From assembly GCA_007922225.1 (NCBI GenBank), contig ML679956.1, positions 18,511,049 through 18,575,048 on the forward strand: a DNA stretch of 64,000 nt, read 5' to 3'. The DNA is from Emydura subglobosa (Eukaryota; Chordata; Testudines; Chelidae). Shown piece after piece: positions 37,319-49,292 of this stretch. The translations under genes were made by a program, and so were the position numbers. Within the stretch, counting starts at the first letter, position 1; every line of letters starts with the position of its first letter. The notes beneath the pieces were generated by a model. That model made no database searches, had not been told where the DNA came from, and was given only the letters and a program-made list of their open reading frames with translations.

Positions 37319-38348
37319 CTATCGCCTTAAAGTACAGATCTATTTGCTAAAAAATTACCTTTTGGGGTTATATTTTTATTACATGCCCATTATTGTTAGA
37401 TTATATACGCTGAGTTTACAAGTAAGATGAAAGGTTCTTTTCCCTCCCCAATTTATAGTCCTCCAAACACAACCTGGGATCTGAAAGTCAGTTTGGATTC
37501 TTGCTATCTCTCATTCATTATCACCAACAGGTCAAGTTATGCCCTCAGTTGCACCTGTGCAGTTCTATTGCTAGTAGTGGTTTTGCACATATGTAATGGA
37601 TTTAAACCAGTAAACAATTTTGATGATGTACAAGAAAAAATAGAATCTAGCTTGCTTCTTCTTGGCTTTAATAGTTGCTATGTATGCAAAGCTACTGGAA
37701 GTAAAAAGCAGTAAACTTTTTTTTTAAAACTAAAGTAAGCAGATACGATTCTGAATACATGCAGGCCTAGGTTGGGGCAGTGCTGTCACAGATCTATGCA
37801 GGATAATGGGGAGCTGTTCTTCCTCAAAAAGCAGTAGTGAGATTGTGCCTCAGGCAAATGCAATCATTCCCCATACTGCTGCATGCCCATAGGCAGTGCA
37901 ATCTGCTCCATTCAGTAAGATGGATCTGATTTCTATCCTTGGAGCACTGGCCCCACATAATGTGACCATCTTCATACCCATTCGGTCTTTCTGAGATTGC
38001 CAATTAATAGCAAATATAGTCACAAATGTGTGCCATGGACAGTTTTCTATTGGGAACTAGATTGAGATCACTGATGTTAACTCACATAGCCTGTCAGATA
38101 GTTGTTACTATCAGGCACACATACCTGGGCTGGATTTTGGATTTCCAGTACTCTAAATCATCAACTTACCCAACATATTTAATTTACGCTTTTCCTTTCC
38201 ATGGCTCTGGGGAGAATTTTCATGAAAAATGTCTTGTCTTTTCTCTGTGGCTCCATTCTAACATTGTTAATTTTCTAGAATACAGTAAATGATGAAGAAT
38301 ACATTATTCTGAGGACTATGCATTTCAGACATCTGTTGTGTAATTAGA

Positions 38349-38440
38349 GACCAATCCTGAAAGATGCTGAGCATCCTCAACTCCTGCTGCAGTCAGTGGA
38401 CGTCAAGAGTGATCCATATCTTTCAGGTTTAGGCCCTACT
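38349..38440. repeat. Hairpin repeat (CTGAAAG...CTTTCAGG)
   Basis: gaccaatcctgaaagatgct, gagcatcctcaactcc, cagtcagtgg and atctttcaggtttaggcc fold into an imperfect hairpin. It is a small interspersed element related to the TCAATGG-core family. Confidence 0.45.
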
Positions 38441-39612
38441 AGCAGATAACTGAATGAAATCCACTCAGAGATGATCAAAGGAACCCTTGTGGCTTGATGT
38501 CAAAACATAAGTGAATTGCTATTTATTCAAAAGCTGATAGGGGCAATGGGGGGAGGAAATCATAACTAAAAATTAACCCACTGGAATCCAGATGGCAATT
38601 TCTCTAAAGCGTAACATTAGCAACTGACAATAAGAAGTGACTCTTAGTGGATTCCACTGTATTAAAGTCTCAAATCTATTAAAGGAGACTTAAAAAATTA
38701 ACCAATATGCTGGAGTTCATGGAGTCTATCAAGCAAGCTTGTATATTTCAATCATGAGGCAGCTTTGTGCTTGTGGGTGGGGAGGAAGTAATTTAGCATT
38801 TGTTTTAACTGAGTTTTCCTCTTAGTCTTATTTCCCAGTAACATTTTAAAACTATTCATATGGAGAACATTCTCCAGCAGGACTTCTGAAATAGCTCATA
38901 GAGCTAAGAGTCGCTTCTCCCCACAATGCTGACTTGTGAGCCTGGTAACCATTAATGGGCCTTACATTTATCTGCCAAGGAGAGAACAGATTCCCCTTAT
39001 TGTTTACAATCTATGGTCACAACTGCTAAAGATGCCCCCACAAATGTACAGAACATAAATGCATCATTCCCCTCTGACTTTCTCTCTTTGTGTGTAGTTT
39101 TCTTCTCACTGGTACCTACAATTGGAAATGGAGGAGGCAGTAACAACTTACATTCAAAAGTCATTTAGATGTTAAGAAAATCATTTAATGTCAGTACTAA
39201 CCTTTATTTTCTTGCAGAAAAAATAAGTTGTAATTCTATATCTATCACTTTATCTTTAGGATTGTGTTTGAAATTACTGTGGCAATTTCTTCCACATCTT
39301 TTCTCTACCTGTGTTTAGTATTTTACTAGTCATGTGTACATTGTTTTAAAGGCTTTGGTCAGACTGTTATTAGATTTTTCTTTGCTACTATACCCTAGCT
39401 TCCAACCACCTTCACCTCTGTTTATAAATACAATTGTGCTTTAGAAAATTCAAAATGTTTCACTTCAACACTCGGAGTTATAGAAATTGCTTTCAGACAG
39501 AGTACCTATTAACTTTTAGCCTTACACTGAAAAAGTGCTAAGTATTGTTCTTTTGCTGAACTTAGCTATAACTTATCTGTTGATTTCAAATGACTTTAAT
39601 GATGTGGATAAG

Positions 39613-39745
39613 CATTATTACCTCAATTTTACACCTGGGGAAACTGAGGCACAGAGAGCGTAAACCAGTTGCCCAAGGTTACAGAGTGAGTCAGTGGTAG
39701 AGCTGTTAATAGAACAAATGTCTCATTATTGGATTGCAAGCCAGG
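39613..39745 (-). repeat. MIR-type SINE core
   Basis: The motif set cctggggaaactgaggcaca, then gagagcgtaaa and gttgcccaaggttacaga, is the reverse complement of the conserved MIR core and 3' block. It ends near gcaagccaggagacttgg. Confidence 0.65.
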
Positions 39746-40833
39746 AGACTTGGAATCATGCTGCCTTGCAAAGCAACCTAGAAGTCTATTAAACGTATCT
39801 CTCACACAAAGCATAAAGTGGGCTGGGGAGTGGGGGTTTGCAGGCTTAGCCATAAAAAAAGAAAATATTTTTAAAGTAGTTATCGTGTTTGTCACTGGTG
39901 AGGTAACATTCTTTCAACAGGTTTTCTGAAGCCTAATATCTTAGGTAATAACTAAATCCCATTGTTTGGCAACCATTCTTTCCTATTTTGAGAAGGCAAA
40001 ACTATAAACGTCCTTTTTACATAAATATGTGTATTTATAACCCACTTGGTTAGAAAAAATGCTTTGAAAAGAAGATGCCTTTTATATTAAATATAATTAT
40101 TAATTATAATAATATAATAATTATTTAATATAAATATATTAAAATATTTCCTTTTAGTAAAGGAATTAAGTCAAAGTACTAAAGGCTGGCACTGAGTAAG
40201 AGGGCCACTGATCTGAAAAGAAGCCAAATTGCCTTGTGTAATGAAATTTGAAATGACTCCAATTCCTTGGCATGAGACTTCAAATAAGATCTTATGACTA
40301 CATAAAGCTGTATGCATTGCTCCAACGCCTTTTAAAAAACAGTTTTGCCTGTTTTAGAGCCTTATTTTTAGTTCACTGAAGGCAAACAAAACAAAAACAA
40401 AGCATTAATAATGTGGCAGGTTATTTGTTTATAAGAACAGAAGAACTGAAAGTTTTTCCTTGAGCAGCTCAATTTCTGGCAGGTCAGCAGTTTTGAAATA
40501 TTTTACTCGGTCCTGCTCCAGCTCCTCCGAGGTTAACAATTTATGGAGACAACATGAATTGGTCTTGAATTAATAGTATAACCCAGACATGTCTTGAGAT
40601 GCACAGAAACGTCTCCTGAAGGTCTTTGCTGAGCTTACTGGACTGTAAAAAATGCAATACTTCTGGTAAACTGACCACAACAAGTTCAGAAAGGATTCAT
40701 ATTTCCCTTCAGATTATACACTGAATGTTGGAAGCAACCAACCAAGGCAGCTTATCTGTAATAGTTACAAAGCTATGATATTATGACTATTTTAAAAATA
40801 GCTAGGACATTTTATACAGCACAATAATAATTT
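39746..40833. other. Spacer with AT-only low-complexity tract
   Basis: The sequence includes an almost pure A/T tract at about 40083-40150 built from taat/atta repeats. No genes or named repeats otherwise. Confidence 0.5.
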
Positions 40834-40925
40834 TATGTATTTGTAGAATGCCTTCATCGGAGAATCTCAGAGTGCTTTACACATGTTAATTAAGTAAGCT
40901 TTGCAACTCTCCATCATGGTAGGCA
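40834..40925. repeat. Ancient interspersed repeat fragment
   Basis: The motif gaatgccttcatcggagaat, ctcagagtgctttacacatg and ttaattaagtaagc matches an old amniote repeat. A second piece lies at 51895. Confidence 0.4.
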
Positions 40926-41208
40926 AGTGGTATACTGAGCATTTCAACATTTTAAAAATGTGTGAACTCTTCATTACAACATTTTGTATCGGAAGTGAGA
41001 GGCGAGTTCAGATGATGTAATGGATGGGGAGGTAAGCTAGTTAAAAAATGCACTAGGCTTGCAATTTTGGAGCTTGAGGCTTGCCCCAAATCTCTAATAA
41101 TTTTAGAAACAGATTAAGCTTCCAGGCTAAACTTTGAGTAAGAGGAAGCACATACTGTATCTCCCCACCCACTTTTCAGCTCCTCCACTCACTTGCTTAC
41201 TAAGAGAT
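40926..41208. other. Spacer without recognisable features
   Basis: AT-rich noncoding sequence between an old repeat and the LTR. Confidence 0.45.
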
Positions 41209-42017
41209 GTAACAGGTGTGAAGACTCTGTTCTCTCCATTATCATCTGTGTCCAGAGCTTCAATCCAGGTAACCCTAATTTGGCTACACAATAGGAGCCC
41301 TGTAATGGGGCCCAACTCACAACTCTGCCACCTCCTGCTGGCCATTCCAGGGATTAGCTCTGCTAGCCAGTATGCACTCCTCTGGTGGAGCTTTCCCCAT
41401 CTTTTTGTTTGCTCCTGGTCCCACATCTCTCTCAGGACCACGGCATCCTCTTCATGACACAGCCTCCCAGCTGCATCACAATCTGTACTCCCCACTTCTG
41501 AGGGCTGTCTCTGCAATCCTTGTCCAGCCACTTCTCTCAGTGGCAACTACAGTCTAGCCACTTCCCCAGTAGCAAGGGCAGTAGGGGACCCAGGCCTATC
41601 CACTACTTCAGGTTCCAGCCCAGGGACCCTATAGAAGGCAGCTACTTGCTGCATCCCCTCCCACTCCTTAGTCCATTTCCCTAGGCCATCTCCCTGCAGC
41701 CTCCAGCACCTTCTGCACCCTTGCCTCAGGTTGCAAATCCCTGCAGCCAGCCAGGAGTTGTTCTGTGCTCCCCCAGCCCCTGCCTGCAGTACTGCTCTGT
41801 CTCAGGCACTAGCTGTCTTCAGCCTACAAGACAGCTACTCCTCAAGTTCCACAGACTGACTCTGCTTTGCTTTGCCCTACAGCGCTTCTTATATGGGTCT
41901 GCTGGGCCCTGATTGGTCATGCCTCTCAGCCCATCTCTATTTGGCTGCCTCCTGCACAGCCTTTTTAGAGCTCTATTAACCCCTGAGTGGCCAGTGTGGG
42001 GCAGATGCCCTATCACA
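41209..42017 (-). repeat. Solo LTR, gypsy-type, copy 2
   Basis: On the minus strand it starts TGTGATAGGG, carries a CCAAT-type ACCAATCAGGGCC at about 41909-41921 and then a TATA-type CATATAAGAAGCG near 41885-41898. It runs to a TGTTACA-like end at 41209. This is the layout of an LTR U3 promoter. Start sequence and composition match the LTR at 34498-35203. No internal coding and no convincing target duplication were found. Confidence 0.55.
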
Positions 42018-43849
42018 AGTCCTCGTTTCTTCCTACACTGAGTGACCTCTTTAGGCCTAGGGATAATCTAGTTCTTAGTGTTTTCAGTAGAGTCCCAATT
42101 GGATGTTCAGCTGCATCAAAACCACCACAAGCTTTGTTATAGTTTTATTTGTTGAGGAGACTCCCCAGACTAAATAAGGAGCATTTTAGCAAATCGATAT
42201 GCTAGAGACATTAGATACAATTGCTAGATAAATTATACTCTTATCTTCTCTACGGACCACATTTCCCTTTCTCTCTCTGTCTCTCTCATACACACAAACA
42301 AAGCCAATTACAACTGGAGATTTGGACTGAGAAGTGAAAAAAACATTGTAGAGTGACTAAAATACATGAGCAGACTGATATGTTCTATGATTACGACTTA
42401 CCTGATGATTTAATTTTACCACACTATTATACAATCATTTGTTTGTATAGATGTTTTACAAAGTAATGTAAAGGGATATTATTTAAAAGGTATTGGGAAA
42501 GAATGTATCTCTATTTTCTTAACAGGTCCCTTAACATCCACAAAAGTGAGTGGCATCTTTCTTTTCGCAGTTTGTTAACTAACTTGACTTTTTTCCCTCC
42601 TTTGTTTGTTTGTTTTTTTATAGTTCTCATTTCCCACACATTTCCTGTGGAATGTCTAAGTTCACTTCCAAAGATAAACTGAGGGTATCTGTGCAACATA
42701 CAGCATTGTGTTGGCTGTTGTGAATGAAATACATAAAATGGTTAAGCTATTAAGCTGGCCAACTCTACCAGCAACTGTGCCAAGGTTCACTTTATCAGTT
42801 TATCCCTGTTTTGTCCTTTTGCCTTTTACTTTGGAGCCTCCTTTTCAGAGAAACATTAGCTCTGTTAGTGGTAGGGGGTGAGAAGATATTGCTTAGAAGG
42901 CTCTAGACTTTCTTAATGACCTTGTTTAGAAGCCCCCAAGAATATCAGCAGCCTGCATTCTTTTCTCAGGGCAACCAGGCAAATAGTTTCCCTTGTATGT
43001 AAATAATTGCATCCAGAAGCTGCCCTCCGACTAAGACCAATTTGTTTGGGTGAGTGTAACTCTCAGTGGACTAGTTTGTCTCAGATCTTATTTTGGGCCA
43101 CACAGGGGAATAAGAGGGAATAAGTTCCTCCCCATACTCTATCCCCATTTCCTCCCGCCCAAAAATCCCAATAAACTGACACCCTCCTTGTTTGGCCTTA
43201 CTCAAATTGGGACTCCAGTCAAAGAAAGGAGAGCAAGGTTTGTCACCCCTCTCCTCAATGGAGAGATGGTGATTTACACCAGCTGAGGAGCTCACCCCAA
43301 TATGTTCTCCACAAGTCCTTTTAAATTGAATATTTTAATATATACCCCCAAACCTAAACTTTTTGCATAAAAAACCCCATGCTAGTATTGTTATTTTAAT
43401 AGACCATACTCCTACATAGTTACATTTTAAAAGGTTTTAAAAACAAAAAGAAAACACAGAACCTTTGTCTATGAACACCAAAACCAACCTTCATCTATGA
43501 CAAATTGTTGCTGCATTGCCATGGAAACATATACTAACTGTCCATGGAACTTAAATAGTAACTACTAAAGGTAACATTTGCCAGAACATATATTTGTATT
43601 GATACAAAAATAGAAAGTAATGATTGCTTCGTCATTAACCATGATAGCTGACCTGACATCAGAATATTAAACCAAGAAATGTTTGAAGGGAGACAGTGTA
43701 AGGTAGTAAAATAGTACTTAACCTTTCCTGTACCAGGATCCCCTGGCACCTCACTCCCATTTAGCGGGGACCACCCTACCCTATAACAATATGGGAAAGG
43801 CTGGGTCATTGTGACTCAGCACTTGTTTGCAACTAAGGGTTGAAAGCCC
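42018..43849. other. Spacer without recognisable features
   Basis: AT-rich noncoding DNA with a ctctctct/cacacaaa microsatellite near 42270-42300. Overlapping frames on both strands at 43050-43295 are unrecognised. Confidence 0.45.
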
Positions 43850-44070
43850 ATTGTTTAGTGGACAGGGCCCTAGACCAGAAGCCAGGAGACTTACATTCTC
43901 TGTTCCTATCTCTGCCAATGAGTTGTAAGATCTTAGCAAGTCACTTCAATTCTCTCTGCTTCCTTTTCCCCAACTGGGAAATATTATTTCTATTGCCCAG
44001 TGAGGGTCAGGACTCCATTGCATCATGTGCTGTACAAACCACAAGACCTAGCCCCTGTCCTGGAGAGTTT
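43850..44070 (+). repeat. tRNA-derived SINE (MIR-like) with tail
   Basis: The order gtttagtggacagggcccta, gaagccaggagactta, cattctctgttcctatctct, gccaatgag, and aagtcacttcaattctctct fits a MIR-like SINE with its internal promoter region. It is followed by a gggtcaggactccattgcat and tgtgctgtacaaacc tail seen elsewhere in the window. Confidence 0.6.
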
Positions 44071-44264
44071 TTAAGATAATTTAAAAGACCACAAGTAAGT
44101 GTAATGATTAGGAGGAGAGAGAAGACATACAAAGCATTTAGTGCACAACTTGATGGATCCAAATCATCTTATTTTATTTATTTATCGAAAACACTTTCTA
44201 ATATCTCTGACAGAATCGTAGCTTAGCCATTACTGCCCAGCCATCATCTGGCTGATTTCTTGTA

Positions 44265-44345
44265 GGCCTCACAGCAGATCTGAGCCTTGAGGAGGGATTT
44301 GAAGGAGAAGAGGGCTGTGGTCTTACACATTACTTCAGAAAGTAA
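44265..44345. repeat. Ancient repeat fragment
   Basis: ccttgaggagggatttgaag and gagaagagggctgtgg correspond to part of the purine-rich repeat at 12410-12960. Confidence 0.4.
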
Positions 44346-44397
44346 TGCTTTCCCACCTTTGTAAAACACTTTGAGATCTGCAGATAAAAAACACTAT

Positions 44398-44551
44398 GGG
44401 ACAGATTTGTTAAGAAGTTTAGATGCCTAAAAATGCAGATAGGCACCTAATGGAATTTTCAAAAGCATTCGGCATCCAGGTCCTTTTTGAAAATCCCATT
44501 AGGCTCCTATCTTCATCTTTAGGTCCCTAAATACCTTTAAAAATCTGCCCC
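44398..44551. mobile_element. Hairpin MITE, second good copy
   Basis: The left arm has gggacagatttgttaag, tagatgcctaaaaatgcaga and taggcacctaatgg. The right arm mirrors it with cccattaggctcctatcttc, atctttaggtccctaaatac and aaatctgcccc. It belongs with 25851-26023, keeping the same arm motifs but a shorter centre. Confidence 0.6.
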
Positions 44552-44739
44552 TAAGTATTAATTGTTGTTATGTACAACTAGAAGTGACCTGTTCTAGGAA
44601 GGCTTCTTATAACTTTATCAATATTTTTAAAAACTCACTATGCTACACTGAGCACTGGTTTTGTTCATGGCCAACTCATCTGATGTGTGAACACTGGACA
44701 TATCCAATGGCAAAAACCAATGTTAACGCAGTTAGAGTT

Positions 44740-45440
44740 GCTTGGTGGTAGGTTGCACCCTTGCAGAAGGCTGAGCTGAGCAAAACTTCTGAAAACCAGG
44801 AAAATGCAGAGTTAAGGTTCTCTCTGCAACCTTAACTCTGCCCTTGTTCAGCTTTGCCCCAATATAACCCATTAACACACATACCTCTACTTTGCCACCT
44901 CCACAGTTCACCTTCTCTTGCAACCCAGTCACCCCCATCTCTGCCAGTGCACCCCAACCCCCAATCCCCTGCTTTGCCAGTGCACCCCAACCACCCTGCA
45001 TCCCCCAAAGTTTTTTGGGGAAAAATTAGACTTGTATGTGGAGGGGTAATTAGGGGGCAGGGGTGTGGGACTGCAGTGAGGGATGGGAGGTTATGGTGAG
45101 GGGATAAACGGGGATAGGGAGCAGGGGAAGGGAGAAAGGTTGGGAGCTCTGGTGAGGAAGGCTTAAGAGCTGGGACAGTGGGGGTGGGACAAAGGGAAGG
45201 GGGACATGAGGGTGAGTGGCAGAGTGGCTGGGAGAGAAGCCCCACATTCTCTCCTCCTGTGTGTGTGTCCAGATCTGGGGAGCTCTGACCCCCCTCATAT
45301 GATCTGGGGCAGGAGGAGCCTTGCCCCTCTTGCAGCATCTGAGCTCCTCTCACTGCCCCCACATGTGTGCCAGGATCTGACATGCCCATCAACAGGGGCT
45401 GGACACTCCACTCCTTATGTTCTTCATGTGGGATGAGGGA
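44740..45440. repeat. C/T-rich to G/A-rich low-complexity block
   Basis: The first part has near-duplicates of ccagtgcaccccaacc at about 44944 and 44978. The second (45040-45240) is almost purely purine on the plus strand. Long overlapping frames, including one of 214 codons on the minus strand (44832-45476), are proline/serine-rich by composition and do not look like a protein family. Confidence 0.5.
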
Positions 45441-46964
45441 GGGGGCTGGCACAGCACTATAATGTATAACCAACAATTTCTTTTACTGTTTGGTCTAAAT
45501 CATTAGTTCAGTACTTGAACACTTTAGGTTACTTAAAGGGGGCAAAGAACAGAAGAAGGATATGTTTTCTTTATCTCTATCTTTCAACTTCCAGGGGATC
45601 CTATTCATTAAAGGATCCTTGAATGAAAGAATGAATAATAATCACCCATATGCTAAGATAATCCTCTTCCCACCAGCAATAGTATAGTACTGTGAAACTT
45701 ACACTTTGTTTGCTACTGAAGAAATTTTCTTCAGGTCTACTGTCCATATAGTCAGTGTGTTATAAGGAAGATATTTATTTATTTAGATTTCTAAGACATT
45801 AAGGGCCAGGTCCAAAGTCCACTGACATTCAGTGGGAGTCTTTCCACTGACTTCTGTGAGCTTTGAATCAGACCTGGACACTAGAAGTACACTCCCCAAG
45901 CTCTGGGTGTGCCTACCACCAGTTAAAACAAAACTATTTTACTCCATTTAAGTTCACGGCCATATACTCATACAATCATCATCTGTTCTGAGCCCATAAT
46001 TTATATATATACCATGTTAACAGCTAACCCTATCCTAGCCTCTCTCCTTCCCGCTGTGAGCAGATTTCCTCCCATGTGGGCACTCTCTCCCCCAGCTTTA
46101 GTGCCGATTCCCTACTGCTGGGGGTAAGGGGTAGAGGCTCAGCTTTTTGAGACAGGGATGTAGGAATGAAAGAATTGGGACTGGTCATTCTCCACAACAT
46201 CATCCCCTGCACACCTCCCTTCTCTTCACCTGGGATCCACATACAGAAATCTGGGATCAAGTTAATACTGATAGGACGGGAAGAATGGTCACTAGAGAAC
46301 CCCTCCAATAGCAGAATGCAGAAGCCATGCAAGAGGGGAAAGGAGGGGCCAGCAGAACAGTGTAAAGGCAGAAGCTATCCAGGCAGGGCATTCTTGTCTC
46401 CTTAGATCTGGGGAAACTGCACGGCTGGCAGGCTTTGCTCTGCCCAAACTCCATTGTCCCTCAAATCCATCCCCCTTAAGGGAACAACACCAGGAAATTC
46501 TATAGGATAAACCTCACAAAGTTTTCCAGCCCTTTTATCTCTCTTCTGTGGGATTTTCTCTTCAAGGGAGAATGAGCTGACCTTGAGTAAGGATTTCTGA
46601 ACTTGGTCCTATGAGCAATACACTTTCTTTTCTCTGCCTCAATAATTTTTCCATTCTACTTTCTATTTGCCATCATTTGTGTATGTTTCTGTCATGAGAA
46701 AGTGTGAAGTTCCACTACTAGTTTATGGCATATAGAGTATATCAAAGGATATCTGAAGTAACTGAGCGAGAATTACCCCCTTTCCAGTTTGTGACCAAGG
46801 ACAGCTCCCGCTTGGGCCCTGGAAACTTGACTCTGTGACTTCTTAGTTTACAGCTGAGTCTGCTGTACCCATGCCAGTAGGTCTGTTTTTGAAACTGAAA
46901 AACAACTGCAATTTCAGAAAACACGTACAATTATTTTCATTCAGGCTTTTAACATGAAATAATG
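45441..46964. other. Spacer with one hairpin repeat
   Basis: Noncoding. A TCAATGG-type hairpin lies at 45805-45875 (gggccaggtccaaagtccac, ttcagtgggagtc, ttgaatcagacctgg). Frames at 46030-46454 overlap on both strands and are unrecognised. Confidence 0.45.
45805..45875. repeat. TCAATGG-core hairpin repeat
   Basis: gggccaggtccaaagtccac at the left mirrors gctttgaatcagacctgg at the right around a ttcagtgggagtc/gacttctgtgag centre. This is one of the clearest copies of the small hairpin family in the window. Confidence 0.5.
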
Positions 46965-47060
46965 AAAATGAAAGGCATGCAGGCTGTAAACTCCTTGGGG
47001 CACCTTTGTGTTTGTACAACATGTAGCACAACAGGCCATAGGGCAATACACATGTGAAAT
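46965..47060. repeat. Ancient SINE tail fragment
   Basis: gctgtaaactccttggggca, then cctttgtgtttgtacaacat, gtagcacaac and ccatagggcaataca match the tail repeat seen at 29940 and 49180. Confidence 0.45.
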
Positions 47061-47210
47061 AATAACAATGTGTTTCCCATCATTTTCAATTACTACACTT
47101 AGTAAATTGTTATTTGTAATGTTCTGTGGGAAGGACAAGGATTCTGTATAAAGTGACATAAACATCAGAGACTTCAGGTCCACACACGGACATTGTTTTT
47201 TCATAATGTT

Positions 47211-47414
47211 GGGCCTTGTCTACACTGGGAATTTGCCTCAGTTTCAGTCAGAGGTACCCAGCTATCAGGGAAGCTGCACTGGTGCAAACCTTTGGTGTAG
47301 CTAAGGTATACTGCACCAGCGCAAATTGCAAATTACTTTGTTTATACTAAAGGTTTACATTAGTGGGAGGCCACTGTGGCTGGAATTGGGAAAATCCTCA
47401 CTGTAGAAATGGCC
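47211..47414. mobile_element. PIF/Harbinger-like MITE
   Basis: The element begins gggccttgtctacactggg. Its right end, read inward, is ggccatttctacagtgagg, a matching inverted repeat. TAA follows at 47415-47417, but the left flank is GTT, so the duplication is not supported. The interior, about 165 bp, is noncoding and folds weakly around gcaccagcgcaaatt. Confidence 0.5.
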
Positions 47415-47491
47415 TAATAAACTAGATTAAGAAAACCTCTAGGTTTGGTTCTTCTGATATAGCATGCCAATAACATTTCTCTTCTTTCTCC

Positions 47492-47720
47492 ATGATTGTC
47501 TTCCTTGCCAATTCATCTAACCACATCACCCCAATTGAGTCTCTCAACTGGCTCCCCCTGCTTCACTCCATGAAGGTGAAGGTTGCTGTCCTGACCTGCA
47601 GAGGTCTTCAGAACTCTGCCCCTCCTCCTTTGTTCACTGTTGATTCTTCCTTAGTCACTCTCCTTTGTAGACTTCAACATTGTTCCTTCTGCATGGAACA
47701 TTTCTTTGAACTGATGATCC
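47492..47720 (+). mobile_element. L2-like LINE 3' end
   Basis: The frame from 47492 includes HITPIESLNWLPLLHSMK followed by VKVAVLTCRGLQ. This corresponds to the C-terminal 'HITP...LHWLPV..RI.FK' segment of L2-type LINE reverse transcriptases. The copy is short and old. It may run on into 47760-48000, which I could not classify. Confidence 0.5.
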
Positions 47721-48244
47721 ATAGGACAAAATTTCTCTTCATGATGCCTGTTACAGTAGATGGCAACTGCACCTGTATTCCCCCTCTCTGGTCCCAGCAA
47801 GGGTACCCAGACTAGGCTCCCAGCTTCTCAACCATCACCCCTCTTGGGTGGAGACCCATGTCTTTCCCTTCTGATTGGGGTATTTCCAGGCAGCACAGCT
47901 CCCTGCCTATGCTGTGACCTCCCCAGCAAAGTCGGGTTTCCTGAGTCAACCTGCTTTCCTTTTCTCCTCAGTGATGATACACATTGTAATTGCCACAGTT
48001 AAGATGCCACACCACTCTTTCTAAGCAAGCGCATTTATTCTTTAGATAAAAGCATTACAGAGAAAACATTGAAAACAATAAAAGAACCTGCGCTTGTGCT
48101 AATAAGCTTACCAGAGATCACCTCATTTCCAACGAGAGCTCTGACTGATGAACAGTCCTTCAAACCCCACCCAGGGGTTTTCCATTGGTTACCAGTTCCT
48201 CGCTCCTTTTGCTCAACCCTTAGAATAAGAATCCTCATGAGCTA

Positions 48245-48358
48245 GGGCTTGCCTATACTTTAAACAGCTGCTGTAGCACTTTAGAATAATGCTTTAGTAT
48301 AGCACTTTAGTATAGTACCTCCTAGGCTGATGGGAGGGTTTCTCCCATCAGCATAGGT
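48245..48358. mobile_element. PIF/Harbinger-like MITE, truncated
   Basis: It begins gggcttgcctatacttt and contains a duplicated ctttagtatag motif, then a hairpin (ctgatgggagggtttctccc, then atcag). It ends abruptly at cagcataggt, where the next block begins, so about half the element is missing. Confidence 0.5.
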
Positions 48359-48962
48359 CAGTAATGCACAAAATTTCCAGTCATGCCTCCATTTACCATT
48401 AATGGAATCTGTCCGCACCTCCCCCCCCCCATTACTGCACGGCCCAGGCTTCATCAGCAGCGGAGCTTGGGCTGAAGGCAGAGCTGGGGGCAGAACTGGG
48501 TGGGGGAGGAGCTGGGGCTAGAGGCAGAGCTAGTCTAGGGGGATGTGGGGGAATGAGAGCAGAGCTGGGCTGGGAGCAGAGCAGGGGGTGGAGTGGAGCT
48601 GGGGGCAAGGGCTGAGCAGGATTGTGGAAGGAGTGGGACTGGGAGTGGATCTGACCTGGAGGCAGAGCTGGGACTTGGGGGTGAACAGGATTGGGGTCTG
48701 AATGGGACTGGCAGCATGGTGCTCCCTCCCTGCCCCCATGGGTGCTGACCCAGGCCTGGAGGCAGAGCAAGACTGGGGACTGAATGGGGTTGTGAGAGGA
48801 GTGAAGGGGGGGTGTGAAACTGGTGTGGGGACAGAGCGGTGCTGAAAACATGGTGTTCCCGCCACGCCCCCTGTGGGGTCTGGCCAAGGCCCTGCCATGT
48901 GCCCTCCTGAATGTTCCACTGTGTCCTCCTGGGGGGCGTACTCCACAATTTGGGGACCACTG
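48359..48962. mobile_element. Candidate hAT-like element with G-rich minisatellite interior
   Basis: The right end aatttggggaccactg is a typical hAT-type terminus, and the left end cagtaatgcacaaaattt may be its decayed partner. Between them, 48440-48850 is made of degenerate gagctgggg/ggcagagctggg repeats that give three overlapping proline-rich minus-strand frames. No target duplication is visible. Confidence 0.4.
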
Positions 48963-49174
48963 CTTTAGAACCTCTGGAGCTGAGCTCTCACACAGTCCTC
49001 CTTACCTTATTACCCCAAAACCTATTGGTGTAAGCTTGTAAGAAACGATGGCTTAAAAGACACAGGGGGTTGGCTGGCACTTATTTGTATATTTATAATT
49101 GTTATTCAAAACATTGTAAATATATGTTTATAAAAACTGTATGTATTTTGTTGAATCCTTCCCCCCACCCTTTC

Positions 49175-49292
49175 TGTAATACTTGCCTTGTTCTTTGGAA
49201 CAGGGATTATGTCTTCATCTGTGTTTGCAGAGTTACTAGCACAATGGAGCCTCTGGGTGCTACTTAATATTTTATGATTAATAATAATAATA
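49175..49292. repeat. Ancient SINE tail fragment
   Basis: gaacagggattatgtcttca, then tctgtgtttgc, cacaatggagcctctgggtg and an aataataataatag end match the same tail family as 29940 and 46965. Confidence 0.5.

Larger units (their letters stand above)
35204..39612. other. Long spacer with small hairpin repeats
   Basis: AT-rich noncoding DNA. Small hairpin or TCAATGG-type repeats lie at about 35865-36030, 36062-36130, 37262-37318 and 38349-38440. Frames at 36008-36277, 36487-36753, 37427-37714 and 38026-38292 have no family resemblance. Confidence 0.45.

Noticed and set aside
44832..45476. 214-codon minus-strand open frame, the longest in the window
   Set aside because: Proline/serine-rich by base composition; it lies in a C/T- then G/A-rich low-complexity block with long frames in other registers and has no recognisable domain.
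48432..48960. Three overlapping proline-rich minus-strand frames
   Set aside because: They come from degenerate gagctgggg repeats, which stay open in all frames. Not a protein family.
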